Positions 56,325-64,000 of a stretch of 64,000 nt of DNA are shown here, piece by piece. Position 1 is the first letter of the stretch. Every line of letters starts with the position of its first letter. The position numbers and the translations under genes are program-made. The notes under the pieces are model-generated. The model made no database searches and was not told the DNA's origin. It saw only the letters and a program-made list of their open reading frames with translations. Source of the stretch: Pseudozobellia sp. WGM2 (lineage in GTDB: Bacteria > Bacteroidota > Bacteroidia > Flavobacteriales > Flavobacteriaceae); NCBI RefSeq assembly GCF_017810075.1, contig NZ_JADNYK010000004.1, forward strand, positions 186,001 to 250,000. Reading direction: 5' to 3'.

Positions 56325-57425
56325 TTAAAATGCCTCTTTAATGGTGAAATAGAAGTTTCCGCCTTCGCTAGACATACCGTAGTCTACACGAATACGTACC
56401 CCATCGCGCTTGTTAATGATGTATCTAATACCCGCACCACCTGCCGGCTTAAAAGACGAAGAAAAGGTCTCTGCCAAATCTGGTGCCACTGTACCTGTTG
56501 AACCAAAGACGGCGGCACCAAATCTGCCCGCTATAGGAAAGCGATATTCTAAAGCAAAGCTCAATTCAGCATTGTCTTGAAACCGCCTATTATTAATACC
56601 TCTTGAACGCTTTGAACCTAAGTAATACAAATCATAAAAAGGAGTGTTTTTGCTACTGTTGGCTAAAAATAAATTAGCAGCGACCACTTGCTTTTTACCC
56701 ACTTTCTGATAGAATCGATTGTCTAACTCGAATTTGGAATAATTAAAGGAAGACCCTAGAAATTTTGAAGAGGTAAAATAATTTCCCTGAATATAAAACC
56801 CCTTCGTTGGAAAGAAAATATTATCCCTTGTATCATAGAAAGCTTGAACTCCTACGTTTGAAACCGTTCCATCCCTTTTTCCGGATACATCTGAGGCTTC
56901 AAGAGTACCGCCTTCTTCTACTTTCAAATTGCTAAAGCCATCGAACTCATACCCTACACCGACCGAAAGATTAGGCAGCACTTCTCGCAATAAAGACAAT
57001 CGTACTCTCGGAAAAGTCACCTCATAAGTTTCTTCGTTCTCCTCCTGCGAATTTATACCGACCCCGAAAAAATTGTAGAAATACTTGTAAAAACCCACTT
57101 CACCCAATAGTCGCCACTTCTCGTCGTCACGGTAAAACTCAAAGGGAGCATAGACCAGCATCTGATTTTTTGTGGTATAGCTTACGCCCAACTGTACTGA
57201 TGACGGTCTAGTTTCTTGACTTTCGTTATTCAACCAAAATGTAGCAATACCGAGACCACCAAAGCCAAAAGCTGTTTCAGGAGTATAAAAAGCTACCGGA
57301 AATGCAGAGATTTTTAAATTTTTCTGAACAGAATCATTTGCTGTATTTTGCGCATCTTGAGCTTGCAAAAAATGAGTGGATAAGCATAATAGAATTAGAT
57401 GAACTACATGGGTTGTTTTGTGCAT
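56325..57425 (-). CDS. BamA/TamA-family outer-membrane protein (Omp85 C-terminal barrel)
   Basis: A 366-residue exported barrel protein with signal peptide (MHKTTHVVHLILLCLSTHFLQ... cleaved near residue 22). There is no POTRA domain. Strands continue to the end, with YYLGSKRSRGINNRRF and ALEYRFPIAGRFGAAVF (near 275-310), the region around the Omp85 RGF/Y-x6 motif (here RGINNRRF), and a final GVRIRVDYGMSSEGGNFYFTI. Length is that of a surface-antigen-type barrel only. The role is unknown. Confidence 0.85.
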   Translation of the reverse strand: MHKTTHVVHLILLCLSTHFLQAQDAQNTANDSVQKNLKISAFPVAFYTPETAFGFGGLGIATFWLNNESQETRPSSVQLGVSYTTKNQMLVYAPFEFYRDDEKWRLLGEVGFYKYFYNFFGVGINSQEENEETYEVTFPRVRLSLLREVLPNLSVGVGYEFDGFSNLKVEEGGTLEASDVSGKRDGTVSNVGVQAFYDTRDNIFFPTKGFYIQGNYFTSSKFLGSSFNYSKFELDNRFYQKVGKKQVVAANLFLANSSKNTPFYDLYYLGSKRSRGINNRRFQDNAELSFALEYRFPIAGRFGAAVFGSTGTVAPDLAETFSSSFKPAGGAGIRYIINKRDGVRIRVDYGMSSEGGNFYFTIKEAF

Positions 57426-57517
57426 ATTCCGTAAACAAAGATTTTTCAGTTTTTAAATACTCATATTAACTATATATCGGTTAAATTAACCGTATTTAAG
57501 TGCAACTAACACCCCAT

Positions 57518-59758
57518 ATGCATAAAATTCTTGCTTTAAAAAAAGTTATAATCTCTCTTTTCATAATCTTGGCGGCAGTATCTGTGGCTGTTTTGCCCAA
57601 TTTAAAGTTCTCTTTCGATTTTAGCCAGTTTTTTCCGGAAGGCGATGAAGATCTTGTTTTCTATAAAGAGTTCAAAAGTGAGTTCGGTACCGATGATAAT
57701 TTTTTGCTCATAGCCTTACCAAACAATGGTTCAGTTTTCGAAAGAGATTTTTTGACCCGATTTCATAAGGTATCAAAAGAAGCGAAAAAATTATCGTTCG
57801 TAAAGGTCAGTCAATCACTTACTACGCTATCCTACCCGTTAAAAACTTCTTTTGGCTATACAAAATTGCCTATCATTCATTTAAACGAACCCGATAAATA
57901 TGAAGCTGACTGGGCAAAAATAAAAGAAGACGGGCTTTTCATAAATACGTTAATAGACGAAAATGCAAGTTCTCTTGTACTTGCCCTTGAAACTAAAGAT
58001 GAACTCGACTATGACCAATCGATTACTTTACTGACCGAGGTTCGCCAATTGCTTGACGATAATAATTTCAATGAATTTCATCTTTTGGGCAGGGCCTATT
58101 TTTACGAAGCTATTGTAGCCATGCAAAAAAGTGAAGTGATTAAAACGAGTCTTGCTTCATTTTTACTGGTTTTTTTAATTCTCTACCTAATCTACCGCAG
58201 GTTTATCATTGTATTCATTTGTTTACTATCAATAACCTTATCTCTTCTTTTATTTTTCGGACTACTTAGTGTTCTAGGTATTCAGTTGAGTGCCATGGCG
58301 GCATTTTATCCTATTCTAATGCTCATTGTAGGTACATCGGATGTTATTCACATAATGGATGATTATCTAGCAAAACTCAGATTAGGGCTTGAAAAGGAAA
58401 CTGCACTGATCCAATCATTACGAGAAGTCGGCGTCTCCACACTTCTAACTTCCATTACTACAGCTATAGGCTTCGCTTCGCTACTCACCTCTAAGTCAAG
58501 TAGCATTAGTAGCTTCGGTGTCAATTCTGCCATAGGGGTGCTAACCGCTTTTATCACCGTATTGTTCTTCACCTGTTCGTTGTTATTGCTATTTAAAAAC
58601 GAAAGCCTTCTAAGAGACAAGCCCGATAGACATTTATGGAACCCTATTTTATCTAAAGTGAATAAAATTACAAAAAGCAATGGGCGCATCATTTTAGTTG
58701 GCAGCTTAGTATTTACCGCTATTTGTTTGGTAGGGATAGGAAGGATAGACACAAATTATGAAATCAAAGAAAGTCTTCCTAAAAATAGTGCCATTGCCAA
58801 TGATTTTGTCTTTTTTCAGGAAAACTATAGTGGTTTCAGACCTCTAGAAGTTGCCGTGCTTGCCCAAAATCAAAACAAGGTGACCGATTTTGATGTGGTG
58901 CATGAAAGCGAGAAAGTCGAACAATATTTAAAGAGGCAATCGGCAATACGCAATGTTCAATCTGTAAACACACTCTACAAGGCCCTTCACAAGGCCCATA
59001 ATCTAAATAAATCAGATTATTTTGTTTTACCTACGGATGAAAATGTTTTTAATACGTACCAGAAGGATATTGATAAACTGGCGAGAAAACAAAAAAATAA
59101 ATTTGTTAATGCCAAAGAAAACAAGGCAAGAATAAGTGCTCGAGTGTTAGACGTGGGTACCGACAGTCTAAATGTAGTCTATGATAACTTCAAATCGTTT
59201 ACGAAAAATAAAATTGATTCAACGCTGGTCAAATACAAATTAACAGGTTCAGGAGTTTTACTCGATAAAAACTCTTATTACGTGCGAGACAGCTTGATAC
59301 AAGGTTTGATTATGGGTCTTCTACTGGTAGCCATTATTATGGCACTCATTTTTAGAAATCTCAAAATTTTACTAATATCAATGCTACCTAATCTACTGCC
59401 CTTATTGTTTGCTGCCGCCCTACTCGGTTATTTCGGAATTGCCTTAGAAGCAACTATTTCAGTAGTCTTTGCCATTGTTTTTGGCATAGCAGTAGACGAC
59501 ACTATTCATTTTCTAGGAAGATACCGGATCGGTACCGCAAAAGGCCTTAGTAAAGAAGAAGCCTTAGAAGTAACTTTTCAAGAAACCGGTCGCGCACTCA
59601 TTATCACAACCGCAACCTTGTTCTTTGGTTTTATGATATTACTTTTTTCAGAACATTCCCCAAGCGTAACTATTGGTCTATTGGTTAGCGTTACGTTGTT
59701 GGCCGCCCTTATACTCGATTTATTATTACTACCCGTTCTCATAAGACGCCTTCTATAA
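57518..59758 (+). CDS. RND-superfamily exporter (MMPL-like)
   Basis: The ATG at 57518 (MHKILALKKVIISLF) is preferred over a GTG six codons earlier; 746 residues. The protein has about 12 TM helices: one at the N-terminus, five in the middle (about 205-375) and six near 415-430 and 625-745. Typical repeats are MIVGTSDVIHIMDDYLAKL and VFGIAVDDTIHFLGRYRIG, each with the DD/DDxIH region of MMPL-type RND proteins, and large extracytoplasmic loops between. It would export lipids, hopanoids or other hydrophobic molecules; substrate unknown. Confidence 0.9.
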   Translation: MHKILALKKVIISLFIILAAVSVAVLPNLKFSFDFSQFFPEGDEDLVFYKEFKSEFGTDDNFLLIALPNNGSVFERDFLTRFHKVSKEAKKLSFVKVSQSLTTLSYPLKTSFGYTKLPIIHLNEPDKYEADWAKIKEDGLFINTLIDENASSLVLALETKDELDYDQSITLLTEVRQLLDDNNFNEFHLLGRAYFYEAIVAMQKSEVIKTSLASFLLVFLILYLIYRRFIIVFICLLSITLSLLLFFGLLSVLGIQLSAMAAFYPILMLIVGTSDVIHIMDDYLAKLRLGLEKETALIQSLREVGVSTLLTSITTAIGFASLLTSKSSSISSFGVNSAIGVLTAFITVLFFTCSLLLLFKNESLLRDKPDRHLWNPILSKVNKITKSNGRIILVGSLVFTAICLVGIGRIDTNYEIKESLPKNSAIANDFVFFQENYSGFRPLEVAVLAQNQNKVTDFDVVHESEKVEQYLKRQSAIRNVQSVNTLYKALHKAHNLNKSDYFVLPTDENVFNTYQKDIDKLARKQKNKFVNAKENKARISARVLDVGTDSLNVVYDNFKSFTKNKIDSTLVKYKLTGSGVLLDKNSYYVRDSLIQGLIMGLLLVAIIMALIFRNLKILLISMLPNLLPLLFAAALLGYFGIALEATISVVFAIVFGIAVDDTIHFLGRYRIGTAKGLSKEEALEVTFQETGRALIITTATLFFGFMILLFSEHSPSVTIGLLVSVTLLAALILDLLLLPVLIRRLL

Positions 59759-59769
59759 GCTTAGAGAAC

Positions 59770-59886
59770 CTAGTGAGAAACGCGTAATGATTTTAAATAC
59801 TTCTGAAGCAAATAATAAGACCTAATAACAACAATAAAACCCATTAGCATAACTGAAATCCATAAGGTAAATAAGAAATATTCCAT
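59770..59886 (-). CDS. Small single-pass membrane protein (38 aa), paralogue of the next one
   Basis: An ATG at 59886 to TAG at 59770 gives 38 residues starting MEYFLFTLWISVM. About residues 3-25 are one hydrophobic TM segment and the rest is basic (YYLLQKYLKSLR). The region otherwise holds no gene. Shared position and sequence with the 35-residue protein at 60065-60172 (MEY, LF, W, M, a basic tail with LR) support both as real. Function unknown; no promoter box was found with confidence. Confidence 0.5.
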   Translation of the reverse strand: MEYFLFTLWISVMLMGFIVVIRSYYLLQKYLKSLRVSH

Positions 59887-59907
59887 AAAACCCGTATTTT
59901 AAGTAAT

Positions 59908-59930
59908 AAGAATCTTATGATTCTTTTTCA
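59908..59930 (+). terminator. AT-rich hairpin with T tail near the small protein gene
   Basis: A 7-bp stem aagaatc / gattctt with loop ttat, followed by TTTT on the plus strand. It may end the RND transcript, or act in the leader of the small minus-strand gene; weak. Confidence 0.3.
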
Positions 59931-60064
59931 CATTTATTTACGAGAATATCTCACAAAAGTTTTGCCGTTTAGCCAATAATAAGACCGTTCGACTAATAAG
60001 CGAAGAATAAAAAGACCATTTTATCGAATAGGTCAGGTCTATAACTGCGATATAAAATTTAATT

Positions 60065-60172
60065 TTACTTCTTTGTTTTGAGAAGTTTTCTAAGATCTTT
60101 TCTGGCATTAAGCACCTTCAAGCATAATAAGCACATGAAAGTTAGCCACACTACAAAAAGAACATACTCCAT
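60065..60172 (-). CDS. Small single-pass membrane protein (35 aa), paralogue of 59770-59886
   Basis: An ATG at 60172 to TAA at 60065 gives 35 residues, MEYVLFVVWLTFMCLLCL then KVLNARKDLRKLLKTKK. One hydrophobic helix (residues 4-18) is followed by a strongly basic tail, so topology would be N-out/C-in by the positive-inside rule. It aligns with the 38-residue neighbour 178 bases downstream on the same strand. No named family is recognised. Confidence 0.55.
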   Translation of the reverse strand: MEYVLFVVWLTFMCLLCLKVLNARKDLRKLLKTKK

Positions 60173-60330
60173 AACACTACTAATTTAGGGGAACTGTTAG
60201 GTTAAAGTTTCTGTAAAATCAATATTTTAAATTAAAATAAATAGGATTAGGCCTTATAAACATACTAAAGGCAAATGAACTTTCCTACACAAAAGTTAAA
60301 TATTTCACAAAATAGGAATGGAATGAGATA
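60173..60330. other. Intergenic stretch, no gene seen
   Basis: A+T-rich spacer between the 35-residue protein gene and the terminator of the TPR gene. No exact TAnnTTTG box was found on the minus strand for the small gene, and no open frame of size. Confidence 0.4.
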
Positions 60331-60362
60331 AAAAAAGTGCCCTAACATTTGCCAGGGCACTT
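60331..60362 (-). terminator. Intrinsic terminator of the TPR lipoprotein gene
   Basis: A 9-bp stem (aagtgccct / agggcactt) with a 10-base loop; the A run at 60330-60336 is a U-tract on the minus-strand transcript. Confidence 0.82.
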
Positions 60363-60414
60363 AAGAAAAACCAACACAACCTAAAATCATTTAAGATTTC
60401 ATACTATTAATATT

Positions 60415-61689
60415 TTATAATCGAGCGATACTATCCTCTGTTGAAGGCCCCAGCTCGTAAACTGCCTCAGTGAGTTCGCTTTTCAGTTCTTTCACTTTGG
60501 TTTTGTTTCCTGCAGCCTTGTATATTTCTGCCGCATACAACAATATACCTGGCTCAAATGTTTTTCCGATAATATGTTGTTCAACGATTTCGAGAGCTTT
60601 TTCACTTTCGCCCTTCTTGTGATAACTGTAGGCCAATAAACTATATGATTCAGGGGTCGGTCTGTTAGCCACCTCTTTACGAGACATGCGCAGGGCCTTG
60701 TCATACTCTTCAGTTTCGTTCAAATAAAGAGATACATTATAGGCGTTGTACATATCACCATACGCAGGGTTGCTAACCAATTTAAAATATTTGTCAAGAT
60801 TTGATAGGCTTTTCAAATCATCACCCATATGTTCGGCTATCTCCGCCTTCAATAAATAATAATCAGGTGCCTTATAATTTTGGGTTACAGAATCTAAAAT
60901 ACGCATTGCCTCTAAGGGTCTCTTTTCGTACGAGAAAACGATCCAAGCAATTCCCTTTTTGGCATAAGCATTATTTGGGTCTATCGCCAACGCTTTTAAA
61001 TAATACTCGTAAGAGTCTTTAATTTTGCCTGCATGGCCGTAGTAATCGGCGAGATTGGTGTAAGACCATAATTGAAGTGAAGTGTTTTTAGTGTCTTCAG
61101 CTTTTTTCATTGCCTTTTCCATAAAACGAATGGTGGTGTTCAAGTCTCCTTTATAATCGTTCCATTTTGCTAATCGGATAAGATATCCGAATTCTGACAT
61201 GTTCTTTGTGCTGTCTAAATATTTTTGTGCTGTTTCGTAGTTACCAAGCTCCATATGTACATCGAAGAGCAAACTGCGGCTCTGCTCGATACCATTATTG
61301 GTCGCTCTGGCGGAGTCGGCCATCTGTAAAGCCTCCATAAACCTATGTTGAGAAATATAATTTCTGGCCAATGCGCGGTAATATCCGGCTTTGCCAATGG
61401 CTGCGATATCCACTGCTTTTTCAAGCACTTTCTCTGCTTTTTTCAGATATTGTATATCTCCTGTATTTTGAAAGTAGCGGTTGTATTCACCACCAACAAT
61501 ACCGAAACTCATCAATTGAGAACTATCCGATTTTATTTTTGAGTCCCAAAGCTCAAAATATTTTGAGGTAGTTTTAACCGGGCTATTTATCAGATATTTA
61601 TCGTAGTCTTCTTTTGCGGTAACTTCTTTATTTTCTGTTTGGCAAGAGGATAAAATTAAGACCAATAAACCAAGTGTTAAATATTTCAT
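60415..61689 (-). CDS. Tetratricopeptide-repeat lipoprotein
   Basis: A 424-residue lipoprotein; signal MKYLTLGLLVLILSSC with lipobox. Most of the mature part is helical with TPR-like motifs such as YYRALARNYISQHRFMEALQ, YYLKALAIDPNNAYAKKGIA and SYSLLAYSYHKKGESEKALE, about ten repeats from residue 55 to 410. No catalytic domain is seen; a scaffold or interaction role is likely. A terminator at 61769-61800 separates it from the upstream DUF4331 pair, though it may be functionally linked. Confidence 0.85.
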   Translation of the reverse strand: MKYLTLGLLVLILSSCQTENKEVTAKEDYDKYLINSPVKTTSKYFELWDSKIKSDSSQLMSFGIVGGEYNRYFQNTGDIQYLKKAEKVLEKAVDIAAIGKAGYYRALARNYISQHRFMEALQMADSARATNNGIEQSRSLLFDVHMELGNYETAQKYLDSTKNMSEFGYLIRLAKWNDYKGDLNTTIRFMEKAMKKAEDTKNTSLQLWSYTNLADYYGHAGKIKDSYEYYLKALAIDPNNAYAKKGIAWIVFSYEKRPLEAMRILDSVTQNYKAPDYYLLKAEIAEHMGDDLKSLSNLDKYFKLVSNPAYGDMYNAYNVSLYLNETEEYDKALRMSRKEVANRPTPESYSLLAYSYHKKGESEKALEIVEQHIIGKTFEPGILLYAAEIYKAAGNKTKVKELKSELTEAVYELGPSTEDSIARL

Positions 61690-61768
61690 CTTCTTATTTT
61701 TAGATTGGTTCTGTTCTACTTGAATTTTATGTGATTCTTTGTAAAATTTATATAATTGATTTCAACTA

Positions 61769-61800
61769 GAAAAAAAGGGAGGATGGGCAACCATCCTCCC
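61769..61800 (-). terminator. Intrinsic terminator of the DUF4331 gene pair
   Basis: A perfect 10-bp stem gggaggatgg / ccatcctccc with loop gcaa; the plus-strand A run at 61769-61776 provides the minus-strand T tract. Confidence 0.88.
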
Positions 61801-61828
61801 CACTCCTTCTTTTTCATAGACTGATGTC

Positions 61829-62638
61829 TTATTCAGGAGCTCCCAAATATGGGAATGTTGTTGTTGGCTCTGCGGTAAAAGAAACTCCGTCAGAAACCAA
61901 TCTTGGGAAGGTACCCACACCTTCAACCTCTTGACCATTGAAACGTGCTCCATCGCCTCCTCCGAAAAGAAGAATCAAAGAAACATCGATAACGTCATCT
62001 TGTAAAGTTCTACCGGTAAGACCGATAGCCCCTTCGTAGTTCGGTGCACCAGAACCTGGATTGAAATAGGTCGTAGGCAAATCTGGTGCTACTTCAAGAA
62101 CGTCATTTGCCAATACTGTAGTTAAAACTTCTGCAGTTACAGGGTTGTCGGTAAAACCATCTTTATCAGGACCATTAAGAATATCACCTAAAATATTCGG
62201 CTGATAATTCACATCTTCTTCATTAAGACCTAAGAGTTGAGCATAAACATCGTGAAGACCTTCTAATCGGTTCTCAAAATCTTGCTGATAAAACTCAGCG
62301 ATAGTGTGCGGCTCAGCTTGGTTATAAGGATCTTTGAAATCAGAAATACTTAAAACCGTATTGATACCTGGTCTACCCATAAAATCTACTTGAGCGTAAG
62401 TTCCTGAAAAATCAGGTGCCTCGCCTGGCTCCATTGGTTCTGGGTCAGGATCCGGTGTCATGTCTTCACATGGTTGACATGAAGAACCTCCGCAGTCAAC
62501 TGCAGTTTCAGTTCCGTTCATAATTCCATCGCTACAAGTAGCCTGAACAATTGAATTGTCATCATCTTCACTACAGGCTACAAACATTGTGACTGCACAA
62601 AGCGACAAAAACATATATTTTAATGTATTAAGTCTCAT
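61829..62638 (-). CDS. DUF4331-family lipoprotein, C-terminal half type
   Basis: A 269-residue lipoprotein with signal MRLNTLKYMFLSLCAVTMFVAC. Residues 34-56 form a Cys-rich CSDGIMNGTETAVDCGG segment, common in Bacteroidota exported proteins, followed by a Pro/Asp-rich linker. The rest (YAQVDFMGRPGINTVLSISD near 81-100 and QPNILGDILNGPD) matches what I know as the second half of DUF4331. The start of the family domain is encoded in the next gene, 26 bases away. Function unknown. Confidence 0.72.
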   Translation of the reverse strand: MRLNTLKYMFLSLCAVTMFVACSEDDDNSIVQATCSDGIMNGTETAVDCGGSSCQPCEDMTPDPDPEPMEPGEAPDFSGTYAQVDFMGRPGINTVLSISDFKDPYNQAEPHTIAEFYQQDFENRLEGLHDVYAQLLGLNEEDVNYQPNILGDILNGPDKDGFTDNPVTAEVLTTVLANDVLEVAPDLPTTYFNPGSGAPNYEGAIGLTGRTLQDDVIDVSLILLFGGGDGARFNGQEVEGVGTFPRLVSDGVSFTAEPTTTFPYLGAPE

Positions 62639-62664
62639 TTTATTCTAATTTTTAGATTTGTTAT

Positions 62665-63345
62665 TTATTGTTTTCTGTTCGTAGTTACCCAAGTCTTGTA
62701 AACCGGTAGACCTAAAACATTGGTACTTGTAGTTTCACCCAACATACTGTTCGGAATCTCTATAACCAAAGCCATAGTATTCGCACCATCAAAAGTATCA
62801 ACAGCTTCACCTTCAGGTAAGAAACCTTCTGGTGCTTCACCACCGATTACCTTATTGAACTGGGTAAAGTCAAAGAAAAATGCATCTTGACGTGGTCCTG
62901 CAAATAAAGAAACGCCAGCTTCTGTTGTAGTAGTAATAGGGTTTGCATCTGAAATCGCAACGCTACCCAATGGAGAGTCTACCAATACTTCACTAGACTT
63001 CCCTTTCATAGCTGGTGTAACAGGGCCGAAGAAATACATGGTATCGCCTCTTGGTAAAGCTTGAATGACCAAGTCTTCCATCAAATCATTATCGGTATCA
63101 ATATTGATTTCGGTCAATACATCTTCATCAAAGGTACCATAAGCCAAATCTGGCAGAACATTGGTTTGAAGATCTACAATAAATACAGTGTTGTCGGCAT
63201 TTGAAGGTGATTCAAAACCGTAAAAGTCAGCAATATCAGCAGTATTTCCTTCTGTGCTAGGCGCATCAATGTGATCCGCAGCCACCAGAACAATACCGAT
63301 TACGGTCAAGATTCCCAGACCGAATAAAAGTTTTGTCTTTTTCAT
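62665..63345 (-). CDS. DUF4331-family secreted protein, N-terminal half type
   Basis: A 226-residue exported protein. Signal peptide MKKTKLLFGLGILTVIGIVLVA is followed at once by ADHIDAPSTEGNTADIADFY, the diagnostic N-terminal DUF4331 motif, then VFIVDLQTN and FAGPRQDAFFFDFTQFNKVI. The C-terminal half of the family is not in this gene but in the next. The two genes form one transcript with a strong terminator. Confidence 0.78.
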   Translation of the reverse strand: MKKTKLLFGLGILTVIGIVLVAADHIDAPSTEGNTADIADFYGFESPSNADNTVFIVDLQTNVLPDLAYGTFDEDVLTEINIDTDNDLMEDLVIQALPRGDTMYFFGPVTPAMKGKSSEVLVDSPLGSVAISDANPITTTTEAGVSLFAGPRQDAFFFDFTQFNKVIGGEAPEGFLPEGEAVDTFDGANTMALVIEIPNSMLGETTSTNVLGLPVYKTWVTTNRKQ

Positions 63346-63644
63346 TTTAAGATTTTTTAAAGATTATGATTAATTATTTCACCCCTACTTACGGCAGATT
63401 TGTGCAGAGGTTTGGTTTGATTTGTTAAAGTAATGTTAAAGAATATTTTATATTTTTAATTCTAAACGCATTACTCTAACAATTCCTCATAAAATCACAA
63501 GACACATTACCTAATTAATTGAAAATCAGAAATTCTATTAATTTTTTTATCAATAATTCCTAGATGCGTTTTCTTAACTATAAAGTTTAATAATGAACAT
63601 ATTATTCATTTTGTAGTACTTTGGCTCTTTAAAAAAACTAAATT

Positions 63645-64000
63645 ATGAACCCTTCTGCTGCTGGTTGGATCGATAAGTTCGGTTCTCTTGTGGAAAATAA
63701 TCAGAGTCTCTATACAGACTACCAATCGCTATATGCCGGTTTAAAGCAAATGGGGTTTGTATATGGCGTCAATACCGAAATTTCAGCATTTGTAACTTCT
63801 GATTTAAAACTGTCTGAAGATGAAAAGGCCAAGGTTAATTTGCTAACTGCCTTATACGGCACATTTACCATAGAACTCGAAAACAATGATTTTTCATTGT
63901 TTCTTGAGCTCATTTTTAAATTTTATCAAGATCTAAAAGTGGGTAACAGTTCGCTGTTACATAAAATACTGATAGGCAAGAAAACCTCTTCACAGTTAGA
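63645..64000 (+). CDS. N-terminal part of a protein at the right edge, possibly LETM1-related
   Basis: A 118-residue open frame runs to the window edge from ATG 63645 (MNPSAAGWIDKFGSLVENNQ). It is helical, with YAGLKQMGFVYGVNTEISAF and LTALYGTFTIELENNDFSLF. The opening MNPSA-GW resembles flavobacterial LETM1-related biofilm-associated proteins in memory, but too little is visible to be sure. A near-consensus TACTTTGG lies about 28 bases upstream. Confidence 0.5.
   Translation, partial: MNPSAAGWIDKFGSLVENNQSLYTDYQSLYAGLKQMGFVYGVNTEISAFVTSDLKLSEDEKAKVNLLTALYGTFTIELENNDFSLFLELIFKFYQDLKVGNSSLLHKILIGKKTSSQL

Noticed and set aside
58363-58752. 129-residue minus-strand frame inside the RND exporter
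   Set aside because: Antisense of TM helices; no start context or domain.
1-64000. CRISPR arrays, IS elements, prophage genes, tRNA or rRNA genes
   Set aside because: I saw no regularly spaced repeats, transposase or integrase frames, or tRNA-like cloverleaf sequence in reading both strands.

Overview
This 64-kb window is chromosomal DNA of a flavobacterium (phylum Bacteroidota, family Flavobacteriaceae, most likely marine). The evidence is A+T-rich DNA, promoters of the Bacteroidota type (TAnnTTTG -7 box), a type IX secretion sorting domain at the C-terminus of one large secreted protein, zinc-free L31, single-chain PurL, and families typical of the group (DUF4199, GlmU-like, DUF547, TIGR04283-type glycosyltransferase, GSDH/ThuA fusions, DUF4331). 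I see no IS element, prophage, CRISPR array, rRNA or tRNA.

Layout: 1-9.3 kb holds envelope and housekeeping genes (DUF4870, cardiolipin synthase, lytic transglycosylase, alpha/beta hydrolase, small GNAT, mtaB, a secreted four-repeat unknown, GlmU-like protein, L31). At 9.4-16.2 kb are DUF4199, a polyprenyl-type glycosyltransferase, a phosphohexose mutase, an MsbA-like exporter and an ECF-sigma / membrane protein / Spy-like three-gene unit. At 16.2-27.6 kb are a BNR-repeat lipoprotein, an RsmB-like methyltransferase, purL, a small lipoprotein plus an MMP-like metalloprotease with a cysteine switch, a frameshifted GNAT gene and a T9SS-secreted protein.

At 27.8-35.8 kb is a beta-oxidation locus: acyl-CoA ligase, then a MarR regulator followed by genes in the fadN-fadA-fadE order known from Bacillus. 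A 20-bp perfect palindrome sits against the marR promoter. At 35.8-40.0 kb, a GH15 enzyme and a fused trehalose-6-phosphate synthase/phosphatase are divergently transcribed. At 40.2-48 kb are an MFS transporter with M28 and M1 peptidases, and a 1134-residue ThuA-GSDH-PKD-cytochrome c lipoprotein.

At 48-57.5 kb are YdeI-like, DUF2490, YceI and SodC-type genes, a second ECF sigma/anti-sigma pair, a tight glycosyltransferase-VOC-MBL operon, DUF547 and a BamA-like protein. At 57.5-64 kb are an RND exporter, two tandem paralogous single-TM small proteins (38 and 35 aa), a TPR lipoprotein, a DUF4331 family split over two adjacent genes, and a partial gene at the right edge.

The most unusual items are the MMP-like protease with eukaryote-like prodomain and no visible signal peptide, its adjoining small lipoprotein, the twin small membrane proteins, the split DUF4331 pair, and the MarR-controlled fadNAE-like operon. 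Functions are assigned from motif and family recognition by eye; no database search was possible.
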